Position numbers and translations under genes: made by a program. 64,000 nucleotides of DNA, from NCBI GenBank assembly GCA_024220505.1, contig JAKZZE010000003.1:558001-622000 (forward strand), in the 5' to 3' direction. Below the pieces are notes generated by a model. It did not search any database and had not been told where the DNA came from. It saw only the letters and a program-made list of their open reading frames with translations. Below are positions 36,046 to 47,013 of this stretch, piece by piece (positions within the stretch are counted from its first letter, which is position 1; the number at the start of each line of letters is the position of its first letter). This DNA is from Rhizopus arrhizus (lineage: Eukaryota > Mucoromycota > Mucoromycetes > Mucorales > Rhizopodaceae).

Positions 36046-36421
36046 TGAACCATGTTCATACAGCATTTTGTCTTTTGATGCTTTTTTGCTAACTTTAGTT
36101 GATTCTTCTTCCTAATTTGCTTATTTTCAATACCATACAATTTTCCTTTTACAGATAAAATACAGTTTCTTATCATTTGAGTCTGTTGAAAGAATCCAAA
36201 AGCTTTCTTCCTTGTATAATAAACAAAGGTGCGGTAGATCATGCTATTGGCCAGTGCTTATTTTGATAAACATTGTACCACAAATGAATTCAAAATGTTC
36301 CTGAGAGCATGCTCAGCAAACGTCAAAAGATGATTACTTTGATGAAAAGGCAGTGTTTCTCATTCAAACTGGTTTAAGTGATGATAGTCAATGGTTAAGT
36401 GGGGGATATTGAATGATTTAT
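35691..36421. other. Intergenic region
   Basis: No gene recognised. Holds a 31-T run at 36014-36044; the 93-codon minus-strand ORF across it owes its Lys run to that homopolymer and is rejected. Confidence 0.6.
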
Positions 36422-39400
36422 TTATAAATGGTAATTATTTACAGAGTTTCCCGATGAGTATTTATCTTGAAGAATATCACGAATCAAGTCTTTAATACGT
36501 CGCAATTCTTGATCCTTTTCCTCAATGACCCTCTCGTCTTCTTTTAATCTCATCTGACTTTCCTCCAAGGCTTCTTTTGTTTTTCTTAATTGTATTTGCG
36601 ACTCTTGTGCATCTTCATTCGCTTCTTGTATCTTCTGCTCTAATTCTTGATGTTTCTTTTCCATTGCATTCTTGTGTTCTATTGCCAAAGTCAAATCACG
36701 CATGATACTCTCGACGTTGGTCTCTAATTGTGAGATACGCTTTGATCTTTCCTCAATCAACAATTCTGTGTTCTCCAGCCTCTGACGTTCTTGTTCAAGA
36801 TGCTCATTTTGTTCAGAAAGTTCAGACACCTTTTCCTCTGTGTACATCAACTTCTCGTGCATAATCTGTGCCTGCTCCTCAAGTTCACGCACCTTGCGGT
36901 TCGTTGCGCGGAATCTGTTGTCAAACTCTTCTTGTTTCTCACGGAGCCTATTTTCCATCTTTTGTTTATCGTTCGAGGAGTCTTCACGCTCTTTTTCAAC
37001 CACAGATAACTTGTCTTGAAGTACTTGTATATGAGATTCCAATTGGCTTATTTTTTGATTGGCCTCACGTCCCTTGAGTTCAAACCCGTCATTTTCCCTT
37101 TTCAAATGCTCAAGGCGATGGCTATGCTTCAAGATTTCTTCTTTTCTTTCTTCAAGCTCTTCTTCTGCAAACGATAACTTATCTTGTAATGTCTGAACCT
37201 GTCCTTCCAACTGTCTCGTCTTTTGATTCACAGTGCGATCCTTACGATCAAGTTCCTCTTGTTTGTTCTTCAGAGCCATCTGCAGATGATCTATCTTGTG
37301 CTCATATTCTCTTTGTTGCTCTTCCATACGGTGTACACCAGTGACATGATCTGCCTTTTCCTTTATCACTTCTTCTACCCTTCTTTCAGCATAAAGAAGT
37401 TTACTTCTCAAAGATTGGTTACGTTCCTCCAGCTGCTCGATTCGTTGGGCCGCAACGCTCTGTTTACGTTCATACTCTTCCTCCTTTTCTTGCAATGCAC
37501 TTTCGGTCAACTTGGCATTTTTCTTTGCCTCTTCCATCTTTCGTTCAGCAAGTTGAAGTTTTCCTTGCAACACTTGTATAGACGTCTCCAACTCATCAAT
37601 CTTTTGGTTGTTGAGCTCTTCTGCATGTTCATGAACCTTCTTCTTCTCTTCCAGCAAATTTTCCAATGTGTGAATCTGGTTTGCAGCATCTTCAGTGATT
37701 TCACGGATCCTGGTCTCTGAGAAAGTGAGGTCCTTTTGAAGTTCTTGGTTGCGTGCTTCCAGTTGATGAATCTTTTGAGCAGCCAAACGATCCTTGCTTT
37801 CAAACTCTTTGCGTTTTTCATATAAAAGTCGCTCAAGGGTATCCACATGGTTTGCAGAGTCTTCGATGGTTTCTTTCATCTTTGTCTCTAGAGAGGTTGC
37901 TTTTTCTTGAAGCGTCTTTATACGGCTCTGCAAACGCTCAATTTCATGTTGAGATATCGTCTCCTTCTTTTCGTGTTCTTCTTGAAGGTCTTTTAATAGC
38001 TGTTCAACGTCATTCATGTGCTTTGCAGAGTTGTTGGCCAGATTCAGCTTTTCTTGCAACTCATGTACTCGCGTCTTTAGGTTTTCTACTTCTCGGTTGG
38101 CTTCATACTCTTTTCGTTCTAATTCCTCAGTGTGCTTTCTATTAGCCTCGAATTGTTCTTCCAATTCTGTTATCACTTGATTCGTCTCATCCTCATGTTC
38201 TTTCATCTCCTCTTCTTTTTCTTTCACTTGATTCTGAAGCAACTTTTTCTCAGTCTCTAACTGTGAAATTTCTTCATTCGCAGACTCCTCTAATTGTCTT
38301 ATCTTCTCTTCCTTTTCTCGTAAAAGATCTTCCAAGGTGGCTACCTGATCCGATGTCTTTTCAAGTGTGCCACTGACAAGTTCAAGCTGTGTGATGGTAG
38401 CCTGTTTATGGCTCAATTCAATCTCGAGTTTTTGAACCTGTTCTGAAAGCTTAGTAGCCCTTTCTGCTTCATAGCGATGAGTGATCAATTCTTTTCTTGT
38501 TCTGTCTATATCAGTAGACGTGGCTTCAAGTTCCTTGTTCAAATACTCTATTTCCTCCATTTTTTTTGTCAACTTTAACTTTAGATTAGAAATCTCGGCC
38601 ATCATCTCAGACTTGGTCTTTCCTTGCTCTTCACTTTCTTTTGTCAAGAATTCCAACTTTCTTTGCATCTCCAATCGTTGATTATCTACATCATTTAGCT
38701 GTATTTTTGTCCTTTCAATCTGTCGCGATAAATCCATATTTTGGTCCTTCAAGAAGATAGTTTCCGTCTTCATTTGGTCCATGTCTGTATGTTTAAAACT
38801 CAATTCTTTCTTTAAACGTTCCATCTCCTCTGCCTGACTTGACAACTTGACTTGAAGGCCAGTCAATTTTGATACTAATTCCACTCGGTTTTTTCCTCCC
38901 TCTTCATTTTCCTGCATCATCACGTCCAGCTGTGTCTTGAGGTCCATTTTTTCATTTCTTACCAGCGTCAATTGATCCTTTGCATCTTCTACCTGTCGAG
39001 ATAAGCTCATGTTTTGAGCTGTTAAGGCTGCGGCTTCCTTCTTTGCTTGATCGGTGTCCAAAGATTTCAGCTGGAGTTCATGACTCAATCGCTCCATCTC
39101 TTGTGCCTGTTTTGACAACTTTAGCTTCACACCGGCCATCTCTGCAGAGACTTCGGCTCGATTCTTTCCCTTCTCTTCACTCTCCTTGGCCAATAGTTCA
39201 AGCTGCCTTTGTAATTCTGTTCTTTGACTTTCGACACGGCCCAATCTTTCCCTTGTCTCTTCCACCTGTCGGATCAATTGTGCATTCTGTTCTTTCAAGC
39301 TTTCTGTTTCCTCTTTTGACTTTGACTGATACGTTCTTCTTGTATCGCTCAACTCGAGCCGCAATCGCGCCTTTTCCAGTTCAGCTGCATCCAGTGATCT

Positions 39401-39884
39401 TTGAAGGCTTTCTCTTGATCTTTTCAATCCCTCCAACTCCTCCATGTTTTCACCCTCACTCTCGTCGTCGTCGTCGTCGTCACCCTTTTTTTTGCTCAGC
39501 AGACTCTGCAGTCTTTCAATCTCATCCACTAGTGTTTTGATTTGATTTTTATAATATTTCGATAGATCTCTCATCTTATTTTCTAGTTCTGACTTTTCAA
39601 GTGATACACTCGACGCTCTCCTCTTCCATTCGTTGCCTTGTTCATAATACACCTTGACCCTTTCTTCAGCTTCTTTTATCACATCGTCTGCTGTGGCTGT
39701 AGATAAGAAACTGGTTCTGTCCAGTCGAGATCGTTTTCTTTCATTTTCTCTTGAGGGCGTTCCGGCTAACAAGTATAAAAAATGAGGGGATTAACATCTT
39801 TTAACCAAAAAAAAGGGGGATGAAATATGATTTACGATTGTTTCTTAAAAAGATGGAAAGCCTTGGATTGGTTGAATTTTGCAT
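36422..39884 (-). CDS. Giant coiled-coil protein (1130 residues) with two repeat arrays, unknown function
   Basis: Two exons (39884-39836; 39765-36422) around a 70-nt intron. The ATG at 39884 gives MQNSTNPRLSIFLRNNPGTP; without it the long frame has no ATG start. Beyond ~60 residues almost all sequence is heptad-like Glu/Lys/Leu/Gln. An acidic KKKGDDDDDDESEGEN patch lies near residue 110. Residues ~170-445 form three ~91-residue repeats, each with QNxxLxRQxExx, ...QRxELQRxLExL-like, ESEExGK and a MERLxxEL-like helix. From about residue 690 a second ~53-72-residue unit recurs at least six times around QKIxQLExxxQxLQxKLxxAE. No head domain, ATPase or membrane segment. It resembles structural proteins of spindle pole, septum or polarity complexes, but no family is assigned. 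Confidence 0.85.
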
Positions 39885-40767
39885 GCTTTAAAAAATAAAA
39901 AACAGCAAATATGAAATGGTATAAAGAATTTTTTTAAGGCACAAAGAAAAAAAAAAAAAAAGAAAAAGAAAGGCTGCAGAGCATGTGTCACTGGGTAGAC
40001 TGAAACAAGTCACGAAACGAACTCAAAAAAATTGAATTCTTGTTTTCAGGAACAGTTCACAAGAAATAGATGGATCACTGGCCATTGCCTATTGTAAAAG
40101 AAGATGGTCAACTTCTGTGAGATTTCAATCCTACTTCTTGATAGCAAGCCTTAAAAGATTAATGTGGGTATTTTTTGATGGCGGACACTTTCCAACATCA
40201 GAGAGGGGCCCTAAACGTTCATTAACACAGAATAAAAGACTGCTCTCAGCCTGAATACAAAGCGCGATCACAGAGTGCACCGAGAAATGATCAAGTTAGA
40301 ATAAAGACCGATGCTTTTTGGATTTCCTCACAGCTCAAGAACCCACAAAGCGACAGTCTATTTTGATGAAGAGAATATGCACAGGCTATCGTTGAGTAGG
40401 TAGCTTATCGAAGGAGGGTCAGCAAAGTTCAGATGTTATAAGCTTGTGAATGACCCCGTATATTGACATGTTCTTTAATGAAAATAAACTTATAAAACGC
40501 AAAAATGGAAATTTTACAAAGCTTCCACAAATAACACACATCTGAATTAAATTGAGATTGTATTTATTACAAACGAACCAGTTGAACCCCGTCATGGTTT
40601 CTTGTCATTTTTTATAAAGACCCTGAGAAGATGAAACTTATAAACAACTACTTCTTTTTATTACAAAGCGTATATAATCTTTTTATATGGGAAATGAAAT
40701 TACAAAAGAATCAAAAAGTGAATTAGTAAAATGAAAAAAAAAAGTGGAGGGGAATATATCATTTTGC
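39885..40767. other. Intergenic region
   Basis: No gene recognised on either strand. It carries the promoter of the coiled-coil gene at its left edge and the 3' flank of calreticulin at its right edge. Confidence 0.6.
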
Positions 40768-42101
40768 TTATAATTCATCCTTGACAGGTTTCTTTGCAGC
40801 TTCTGTGTCTTCAGCCACTGGGGTTTCAACTGCCTCTGTCTTTTCAGCTTCTTCTTTAGCCTTCTTTTCGAGAAGCTCTTCAACATCGACTTCTTGCAAG
40901 ATCTCACTGCCATCTTCCTTTGCAGCGTCCTCCATCTTGGCCTTGTTTTCAGCGTCAATCTTGTCAGTGTAAGCCTTCTTGGCGTCCTTTTCGCTTTCAT
41001 AAATAGCAGCGCTCTGGTTGCGAACCTTTTCGGCCTCTTCAATATCATCTGTGATGAGGATGTTGTCCAGAATAGTACCTGAAGTGACTTGCCAGACATC
41101 GAGACCGACATGACCGAATTCGTAAGCATAGATCTCGTTGTCGACCTTGTACTCTGGGTTATCAATCAAGGGGTGCTCCCACTCGCCCTTATAAAGTGGG
41201 TTGGGAATTCTCTTGGGTGTCCAGGGACCCTTATAGTCGGGGTTGGTGATCGAGGGAGCTTCCCAGTCACCGTCCATGTCATCATCCCAGTCTTCGGGCT
41301 TCTTGGCATTAGGGTCAGGGATGAATTCGGGAATGGCATCATAACCCTCAGGCTTCACATCCTCTGGGTCATCGATCTCGGCTTCATCCACCCAATCAGC
41401 AGGCTTGGAGGCTTGAGGATCCTTGATTTGCTTGGGAGGTAAAAAGTCCCAGTCTTCCAAAAGAGAACCAGAGGCTTTCTTGTCAGAGTCAATCAGAATT
41501 TCGTATGTTTGATCGGGCTTGACGATCAGGGTGTAGGTGTGAGTGAAGGTATCCTTGGGAGCCGAGACAGACTTTTTCAAGTCATAGTTGGTACCATTGT
41601 AGTTGAAGATGGCATGTACCATTGCCTTAGGGCCACAGATATCAGGACCAAACATGATGTTGTATGAAGAATCACCATTGAAGGTTTTAGCATCCAGCTT
41701 GCTGTCAAAGAACTATGGAGAAAAAGAAAAGGTTTAGATCAAGACACGTAAACGATGCACAGACTCTTTACCTTCAAATAACTTCCACCACAATCAATGT
41801 CTTGTTCGTTCTTGACATCAAATTGAAGAACAAGGTTCTTGTCCTTGTTGGAAAAGGTCTTTGTCTTTGAAGAAGTAGCATAGAAGCGATAATCTTCAGT
41901 TGTTCTTAAACCAGCAGCAGCCTTTTCATCAGCAAACCATTTACCAGGAGCGACTTCAAGCTTACCAAGGTCTTCGCGGTAAGCAGAAGGTGTCCAACGC
42001 TCCTTCCATCCTTCACCGTCAGAGAAAGTTTCATGAAAGAAAACCTCAGCAGAGGCAAGTGCAGCAAGACCTAAGACGGCAGTGATAGTAGGGATCTTCA
42101 T
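40768..42101 (-). CDS. Calreticulin (ER lectin chaperone, KDEL-retained)
   Basis: Two exons (42101-41772; 41712-40768) give 424 residues. Signal peptide MKIPTITAVLGLAALASAEV, then the globular lectin domain (FFHETFSDGEGWKERW, LVLQFDVKNEQDIDCGGSYLK, MFGPDICGPK with the two conserved disulfide Cys). The P-domain has the type A repeats (IKDPQASKPADWVDEAEIDD, DPEDVKPEGYD, PDPNAKKPEDWDDD) and type B repeats (GDWEAPSITNPDYKGPW, IPNPLYKGEW, EHPLIDNPEYK). The C-terminal arm is Glu/Lys/Ala-rich rather than purely acidic and ends exactly in KDEL. There is no transmembrane helix, so it is calreticulin and not calnexin. Role: Ca2+-dependent folding of monoglucosylated glycoproteins. A CCACGT core is at about 42173-42178 upstream, a possible UPR-type site. 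Confidence 0.96.
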
Positions 42102-42272
42102 GTTTAAAAAAGAATGTAAAGAGAGAAGAAGAAGGAAGAAAATTTCCAGAAAGTTTTTAAATATAAAAAAAAACGTGGAGGATGAAAAGTGAATAAACTC
42201 AGTTTTATTGATGGCAAATTATGATTGGATGAAAAGTTTTGTGTCCCTCTCTCTCACTCTTTTTATAACTCT

Positions 42273-42955
42273 CTAGTCAGCAAGAATAGGTTGGAGTGCT
42301 TTGATGAACGTGTTGGGTAGACTATGAACTGGTCTTCTATTGACAGAATCCACAAAGACGTGAGTAAATCCACCGACAACACAAGCCAAGCTTTGATCTT
42401 TTACAAATAAACCAACGCGATAGGTCACACTGGATTTTCCCACCTTTGAAATGCAAAGACCAGCATCGATTATGCTTGGATAAGATGCAGGGGCATAAAA
42501 ATTGGCTGAACTGGAGACAACAAGACCAATAGGCTTATCGTTATTGTTGGGTTCTAATCCACAGTGTTTGATGAGGTATTGATTGATGACTGTATCAAAG
42601 TAATGATAATAAATTGAATTATTAATATGTCCATATTGGTCATTGTCACTCCACCTAAATTACATTGAATTTAATTGAATTGTATAAACTAATAATATAC
42701 CTTGTTTGAATCGGCAAAAAATATTTATAATCACTTCTTTCTCTAAAATTTTCTTTTTTAACTACATCCGTCTTTATGTGACGTGTGATTGTCAGTAGTC
42801 TTTCTTGAGTCCCCATTCTTTTTATCAAGTAAAATAGCATCAACAAGAATAGAGAAAGATAAAAATAAGAAATAGAAAATATAAAAATAATACCTTGTTT
42901 CACGTGATCGGAGGAAGTCTTTAAGCCAATCAAACCTTTTAAATCCAATATGCAT
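42273..42955 (-). CDS. Hotdog-fold acyl-CoA thioesterase (4HBT/YbgC-like)
   Basis: Three exons (42955-42894, 42817-42701, 42654-42273) give 186 residues. The last exon carries the 4HBT signature: RWSDNDQYGHINNSIYYHYF, where the Asp in SDxDxxGHxNN is the catalytic residue of this family, then VVSSSANFYAPASYPSII, GKSSVTYRVGLF and a final beta-strand GGFTHVFVD. All introns join in phase, and the second (46 nt) re-creates the conserved R-W pair. Likely soluble, cytosolic or mitochondrial; the first ~20 residues (MHIGFKRFDWLKDFLRS) are basic-amphipathic, which would suit a mitochondrial presequence. Substrate unknown. Confidence 0.83.
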
Positions 42956-43393
42956 TAAATCTCTTTATTTCCCAGCTTAATTACGTGTCACTTTATTTTG
43001 ATGTATCAAACTAAAGTGACATTCTATCCTTTGATAGTGTTTTGAATTTTATAGTTTTCAAAATACATATTTGATACAATTTGTATACTTTTTGGGCTGA
43101 TTTCTTTATAGAAATAAAATAGATTCTGTGATGATTAGGTAAATAGAGTATGAGGATGTATGAATGTAACGTATTTATTATAATGTAAGGATAGTAAAGG
43201 TTTAAAGATGTCCTTTTTTTTTTTTTTTTTTTTTTTTTTTTGCAAAGGTTAGATAGTTATGACAGATGAATAGGATGACATATGTAGTACAGTCTTGAAA
43301 GCATCTTTCTCTTTAGAAGTTTCCATTTAGTAAACAATATATCGTAAAGTATTGATATCATCATCACCAGTCAACATCAGCTTATAATCCATA
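42956..43393. other. Intergenic spacer left of the transposon
   Basis: No gene. A 28-T run is at 43214-43241. Confidence 0.6.
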
Positions 43394-43395
43394 TA

Positions 43396-43554
43396 TTGTA
43401 TTTTTCAGTAAAATTGAGAAAGGCTCTGGAATAAAATGATAAATTTAAAGCCAGATTTGATAAAATATTTTCACTAAAATTGAGAAAAGGTTAGAGCTAA
43501 ATTGATAATAGCCAAGAAAAAAATTTGATAAACGCTCAGAAAAAAATTGAGAAA
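43396..43554 (+). repeat. Left terminal inverted repeat, 159 bp
   Basis: Contains several copies of AAATTGAGAAA (near 43411, 43477 and 43543) and of TTGATAA-type motifs between them. Mirror of 45013-45171. Confidence 0.95.
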
Positions 43555-43583
43555 AAGATTGAGAAAATAAATTTATTTGAAAA

Positions 43584-44972
43584 CTAAAGGTTCTTTTCCA
43601 TTGCTAAACATCTTTCAAAAAATCTGATAGAATGATGAATCCATCCCTGGCAGTCTTTCAAAGTTACTTTTGAACAGGACTCCATTATTCTTGGTGTCAA
43701 TGTATCGCCAGTATCAAATGGGCTTCTTTTGATACCATACTTTACCTTCGACCAGAATAGCTCAATGGGGTTGAGGAAAGGTGAATAGGGAGGAAGATAA
43801 ACGCATTTGTATCCTCTTTTCTCAATAAAATTTCTTACTGTGGCAGGCTTATGAATAGGAGCGTTGTCCATCACTAAGTAAAACCCTTTCATGTCGTTCT
43901 TATCCAAGACGTCCATTACGTTACTTAAATATGCTAAATAATGTTCAGTTCTCGTTCCAACTCTAGCTGTAGTTTGAATAACTTTTCCGTCTGATTTTCT
44001 TTTTTTAGATCCGGCAACTGTGATGGGCTTTCTCAAAGATATGTCGATGACACCTTGAGATGAAATAGCTCCGAGGATTGTAATGGACGTACCTCTGGAA
44101 GCTGGAACTACTGACTTTGCAGGTTTTCCCTTTTTCGACCAACCTCGAGTTCGCGTCATATGAAGATTAAAACCTGCTTCGTCTAAAAATATGCAGTTCT
44201 TCTCAAAATCAAACTCGCTGTCAGCCATCCATTGCATTATAGTATTTTTTCTCTTTAGAATCGTCTCTTCCGAGTTTCTAGATTCGACTATTTTCTCTAG
44301 TTTTTTCATAGACAAAGCACAGTTGTTTCTGGCATGTCTATAAACTGAAGACTTACTAACAGACAATCCAGGGAATTCCTCGTGCAGCATCTCCCACATT
44401 TGTGTAATAGTAATAGTTGCAAAATCGTCCACAATTTTTGTTAAAAATACTGTGTGCTCTTCTTTTAAATCAGAAACAGTTCCAGCAACACGTCCTCTTT
44501 TTTTTGTTTCACGTATCTTCCCCTCTTCCGTCCATTGTTTTCGGAAACGGTAAGCTGAACTCAAAACGATACCAGTTCGTAAAGCTGCGTCTTTTACAGG
44601 AACCATTTCTGTTATCAAGCAGATAAACTCTTCGATTTGTTCCTGGTTATACTTTCTGTACTTTAAAGTTTTCTCATTTTCTTTACTGTTGCTGGCAAGT
44701 TTCTTAGCAAATTCTTCGACAGTGGGCTTTGCTAGTTTATCGTTACTTTCATTCTCATTTTCACTATTATCTTCGTTATAGTTATTCTCTTCTGAGTCAA
44801 GAGCTCCCAGTTCTTCATTAACATCTTCATCGAGATCCATAGCGTCTGAGGAAGGCATAGCGGTTACCCATTTAGATCTCATCATAGACATCATGCTAAC
44901 ATAAATCTCGGTAGTTTGTCCCTCTTCCTCTTGTTGGAGGCTTAATTCATTCATTTCAAAATCAGTGTTCAT
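43584..44972 (-). CDS. DDE transposase (Tc1/mariner-IS630, DDE_3 type)
   Basis: Single-exon ORF of 462 residues. An acidic N-terminal ~115 residues precede a helix-turn-helix region (EEFICLITEMVPVKDAALRT, SSAYRFRKQW) and a second winged-helix-like part (LSVSKSSVYRHARNN). Catalytic triad: first Asp in CIFLDEAGFNLH, second Asp in YLVMDNAPIH, Glu in YSPFLNPIELFW. I count 34 residues between the second Asp and the Glu, i.e. a DD34E pattern. A GRPR-like basic linker is replaced by KKRGRVAGT. No stop or frameshift. Lies inside the inverted repeats with its start 40 bp from the inner edge of the right arm. Confidence 0.95.
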   Translation of the reverse strand: MNTDFEMNELSLQQEEEGQTTEIYVSMMSMMRSKWVTAMPSSDAMDLDEDVNEELGALDSEENNYNEDNSENENESNDKLAKPTVEEFAKKLASNSKENEKTLKYRKYNQEQIEEFICLITEMVPVKDAALRTGIVLSSAYRFRKQWTEEGKIRETKKRGRVAGTVSDLKEEHTVFLTKIVDDFATITITQMWEMLHEEFPGLSVSKSSVYRHARNNCALSMKKLEKIVESRNSEETILKRKNTIMQWMADSEFDFEKNCIFLDEAGFNLHMTRTRGWSKKGKPAKSVVPASRGTSITILGAISSQGVIDISLRKPITVAGSKKRKSDGKVIQTTARVGTRTEHYLAYLSNVMDVLDKNDMKGFYLVMDNAPIHKPATVRNFIEKRGYKCVYLPPYSPFLNPIELFWSKVKYGIKRSPFDTGDTLTPRIMESCSKVTLKDCQGWIHHSIRFFERCLAMEKNL

Positions 44973-45012
44973 TGATATAATATTTTTTTTTTTAGTATTT
45001 TAAAAGGAAGAC

Positions 45013-45171
45013 TTTCTCAATTTTTTTCTGAGCTTTTATCAAATTTTTTTCTTGGCTATTATCAATTTAGCTCTAACCTTTTCTCAATTTTAGTGAAAAT
45101 ATTTTATCAAATCTGGCTTTAAATTTATCATTTTATTCCAGAGCCTTTCTCAATTTTACTGAAAAATACAA
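45013..45171 (-). repeat. Right terminal inverted repeat, 159 bp
   Basis: Reverse complement of 43396-43554 with one difference seen. Ends at the TA duplication. Confidence 0.95.
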
Positions 45172-45173
45172 TA

Positions 45174-45447
45174 CCACGTTGGATGCTGACAGTGACGTGT
45201 CTTTTGAAAAATAAAAAGTCTTTTGAAATGACAGGCACATTATAAATACTGCCTCAACATTTGCTCGGATGCTCGGATACTCGGAAAAATTAAGGGATTA
45301 GATAAATATTGATAACAAGCTTACAAAGAAAAAAAAAGCTATAAAATACATCACATTGCTTGTGCCTAATAATAATAAAAAAAAATTATCACACCCCCTT
45401 CAATTTTTTAACCTCTTTTCAATTTTTTTTTTTTTTTTTGAATTTTA
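45174..45447. promoter_or_regulatory. Promoter region of the EI24-like gene
   Basis: The transposon inserted about 275 bp upstream of the EI24-like start codon. A T-rich block directly precedes the ATG. No TATA box is obvious. Confidence 0.4.
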
Positions 45448-46559
45448 ATGGCGACTTTGGAGAATTCATCCTTTCAACAACACTGGTCTTACTTTGTTGC
45501 AGGCCTTGAAGACGCCTCTAATTGGCCAAAGACATTCATTTTACTTTACTCGTAATTTCAGCTTTTTTTCAAAAAAAAAAAAAATTTAAATTTAAATTTT
45601 TATTTTTGGTTGGGACAGTTCCAAGACGATACAAAAGGCAGTATTATCTGTATTTGCCTTGAACGGCGTTTTATTTTTAGGTGGTCAGTTATTACTGGAA
45701 GCACTCCATCCTCGAACTCTATTTGGCTGTTCATTTCTGGTAATCAAGACACAAACACGAAAAGTTGATTTAATAATGCATAAATAAAGCACCTCTTAGG
45801 TTTCCCCATGTTTTTCGCCTTACTTGCCATCAATGGTCGATTCTTTGGGAAAGTAGCCGAGAAATCATATCAGATACAAAAGACACAACAAAAGACGACA
45901 ACAACCAATCCAGTTCAAAACGCAGCTTCTGGTATCTTTACAACTATTCTGTACATCAACTGTGGTCTGACGGCTGCTCTTTTATCTAAAATCCCCTTTA
46001 TCGGTCTTGCTTTATCTTTTCTGATGAACTGTATCATCACTTCTTATTATTGCTTTGAGTAAGCAGTCAGAAAGAAGCCCCCCCCCCCTTTCCATCTCAC
46101 TCATCCTTTCTTTTTTACAGATTCAAGTGGGTTTATTTCGGATGGAATATTGAACAGCGTTTATCTTACATGGAGAAACATTGGTCCTTTTTCTTAGGAT
46201 TCGGATTTCCAATGACTGTCTTGACCTTCTTCCTTACCTTTCTTCGAAGCAGTGCTATCTTTAACCTTGTTTATCCCTTTGTAAGTTCACAACCACCAGT
46301 CTCAAACTAGATCTCTAAAAGACCATTCTGTTTATAGTTTATCATCATGGCCATCTTTGCTGTACCAAGAGCAAGCACGCCCTATAATCAAAAATTGGCA
46401 TCAGGTACAAATGCTCAATCAGAATGGACACTGCCAAACAGGGTTCCAATCTTTTTGCTTGTAAGAAAGCTCAATGATTTAGTCATCTTGGTCGTTCGTT
46501 TAGTTGGCGGTGTACGCGTTATTCAAGAACAAAAAAAGGATGAATTAAAGAAAGAATAA
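45448..46559 (+). CDS. EI24-like multipass ER membrane protein
   Basis: Five exons (45448-45551, 45619-45739, 45790-46058, 46121-46280, 46338-46559) give 291 residues. Several hydrophobic helices. The block FKWVYFGWNIEQRLSYMEKHW followed by FFLGFGFPMTVLTF and NLVYPFFIIMAIFA matches the EI24 (etoposide-induced 2.4) domain, in which a YxW-xx-x-RLxxxExxWxYxxGFGxP motif is diagnostic. Known role of EI24/EPG-4: ER protein needed for autophagy and linked to nuclear import. The third exon must begin at an AG before CACCTCTTAGG to keep phase, giving HLLGFPMFFALLA. Converges on Atg18, with 454 bp between the two stops. Confidence 0.85.
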
Positions 46560-47013
46560 TAAACAAGACGCGTTTTTATGCTTCATTTTCTAAATTCATC
46601 TTCTTTTCAGTTGTTTCATTGGTAGCAAGACGATTGAATGTTCTTGTTAGTTCCTTGTCATAAGAGAGAAGGTGGCTAGACTTCTCTAAGCAAAGTGAAA
46701 AAGAGAGTAATGATAGATTAAGAGCAATTGTCAACTATATCAAATGAAGATTACTTTGATTTACTGTCAGCAGCAAAAAAAATGAGTAAATTACTCTGTT
46801 CATTTTCAATTTTGGCCCTTTGTATGTTTCTTGTAATACATACTCAAGTCTGTAAGAGCTCATCATGTTTATGCAGTACTACGTATATAATATCATCATC
46901 TCTTTTTTTTTTTTTTCACTGAAAATATTCTATAGTTTCTACATAGTCATACTTTTGCAACTCAAAAATAAAGAGTAAAGGTATCAAATAGAGTATAACA
47001 TTTTATTTTGTTT
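46560..47013. other. Intergenic spacer between convergent EI24-like and ATG18 genes
   Basis: No gene recognised; AT-rich 3' flanks of both genes. Confidence 0.6.

Larger units (their letters stand above)
43394..45173 (-). mobile_element. Tc1/mariner-superfamily DNA transposon with 159-bp inverted repeats, TA target duplication
   Basis: Element 43396-45171 (1776 bp) flanked by TA at 43394-43395 and 45172-45173. The terminal inverted repeats run 43396-43554 and 45013-45171; outer ends read TTGTATTTTTCAGTAAAATT. By eye only one mismatch separates the arms (near 43533: AAACGCTC versus AAAAGCTC). The single transposase ORF between them is open. Near-identical arms plus an uninterrupted ORF indicate a recent insertion. 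Confidence 0.95.

Noticed and set aside
37223..39540. Several long plus-strand ORFs rich in Leu/Phe/Ser
   Set aside because: Antisense shadows of the coiled-coil gene; Glu/Lys codons read backwards give Leu/Phe/Ser frames without stops.
40781..41442. Plus-strand ORFs across calreticulin
   Set aside because: Antisense shadows of a confidently identified gene.
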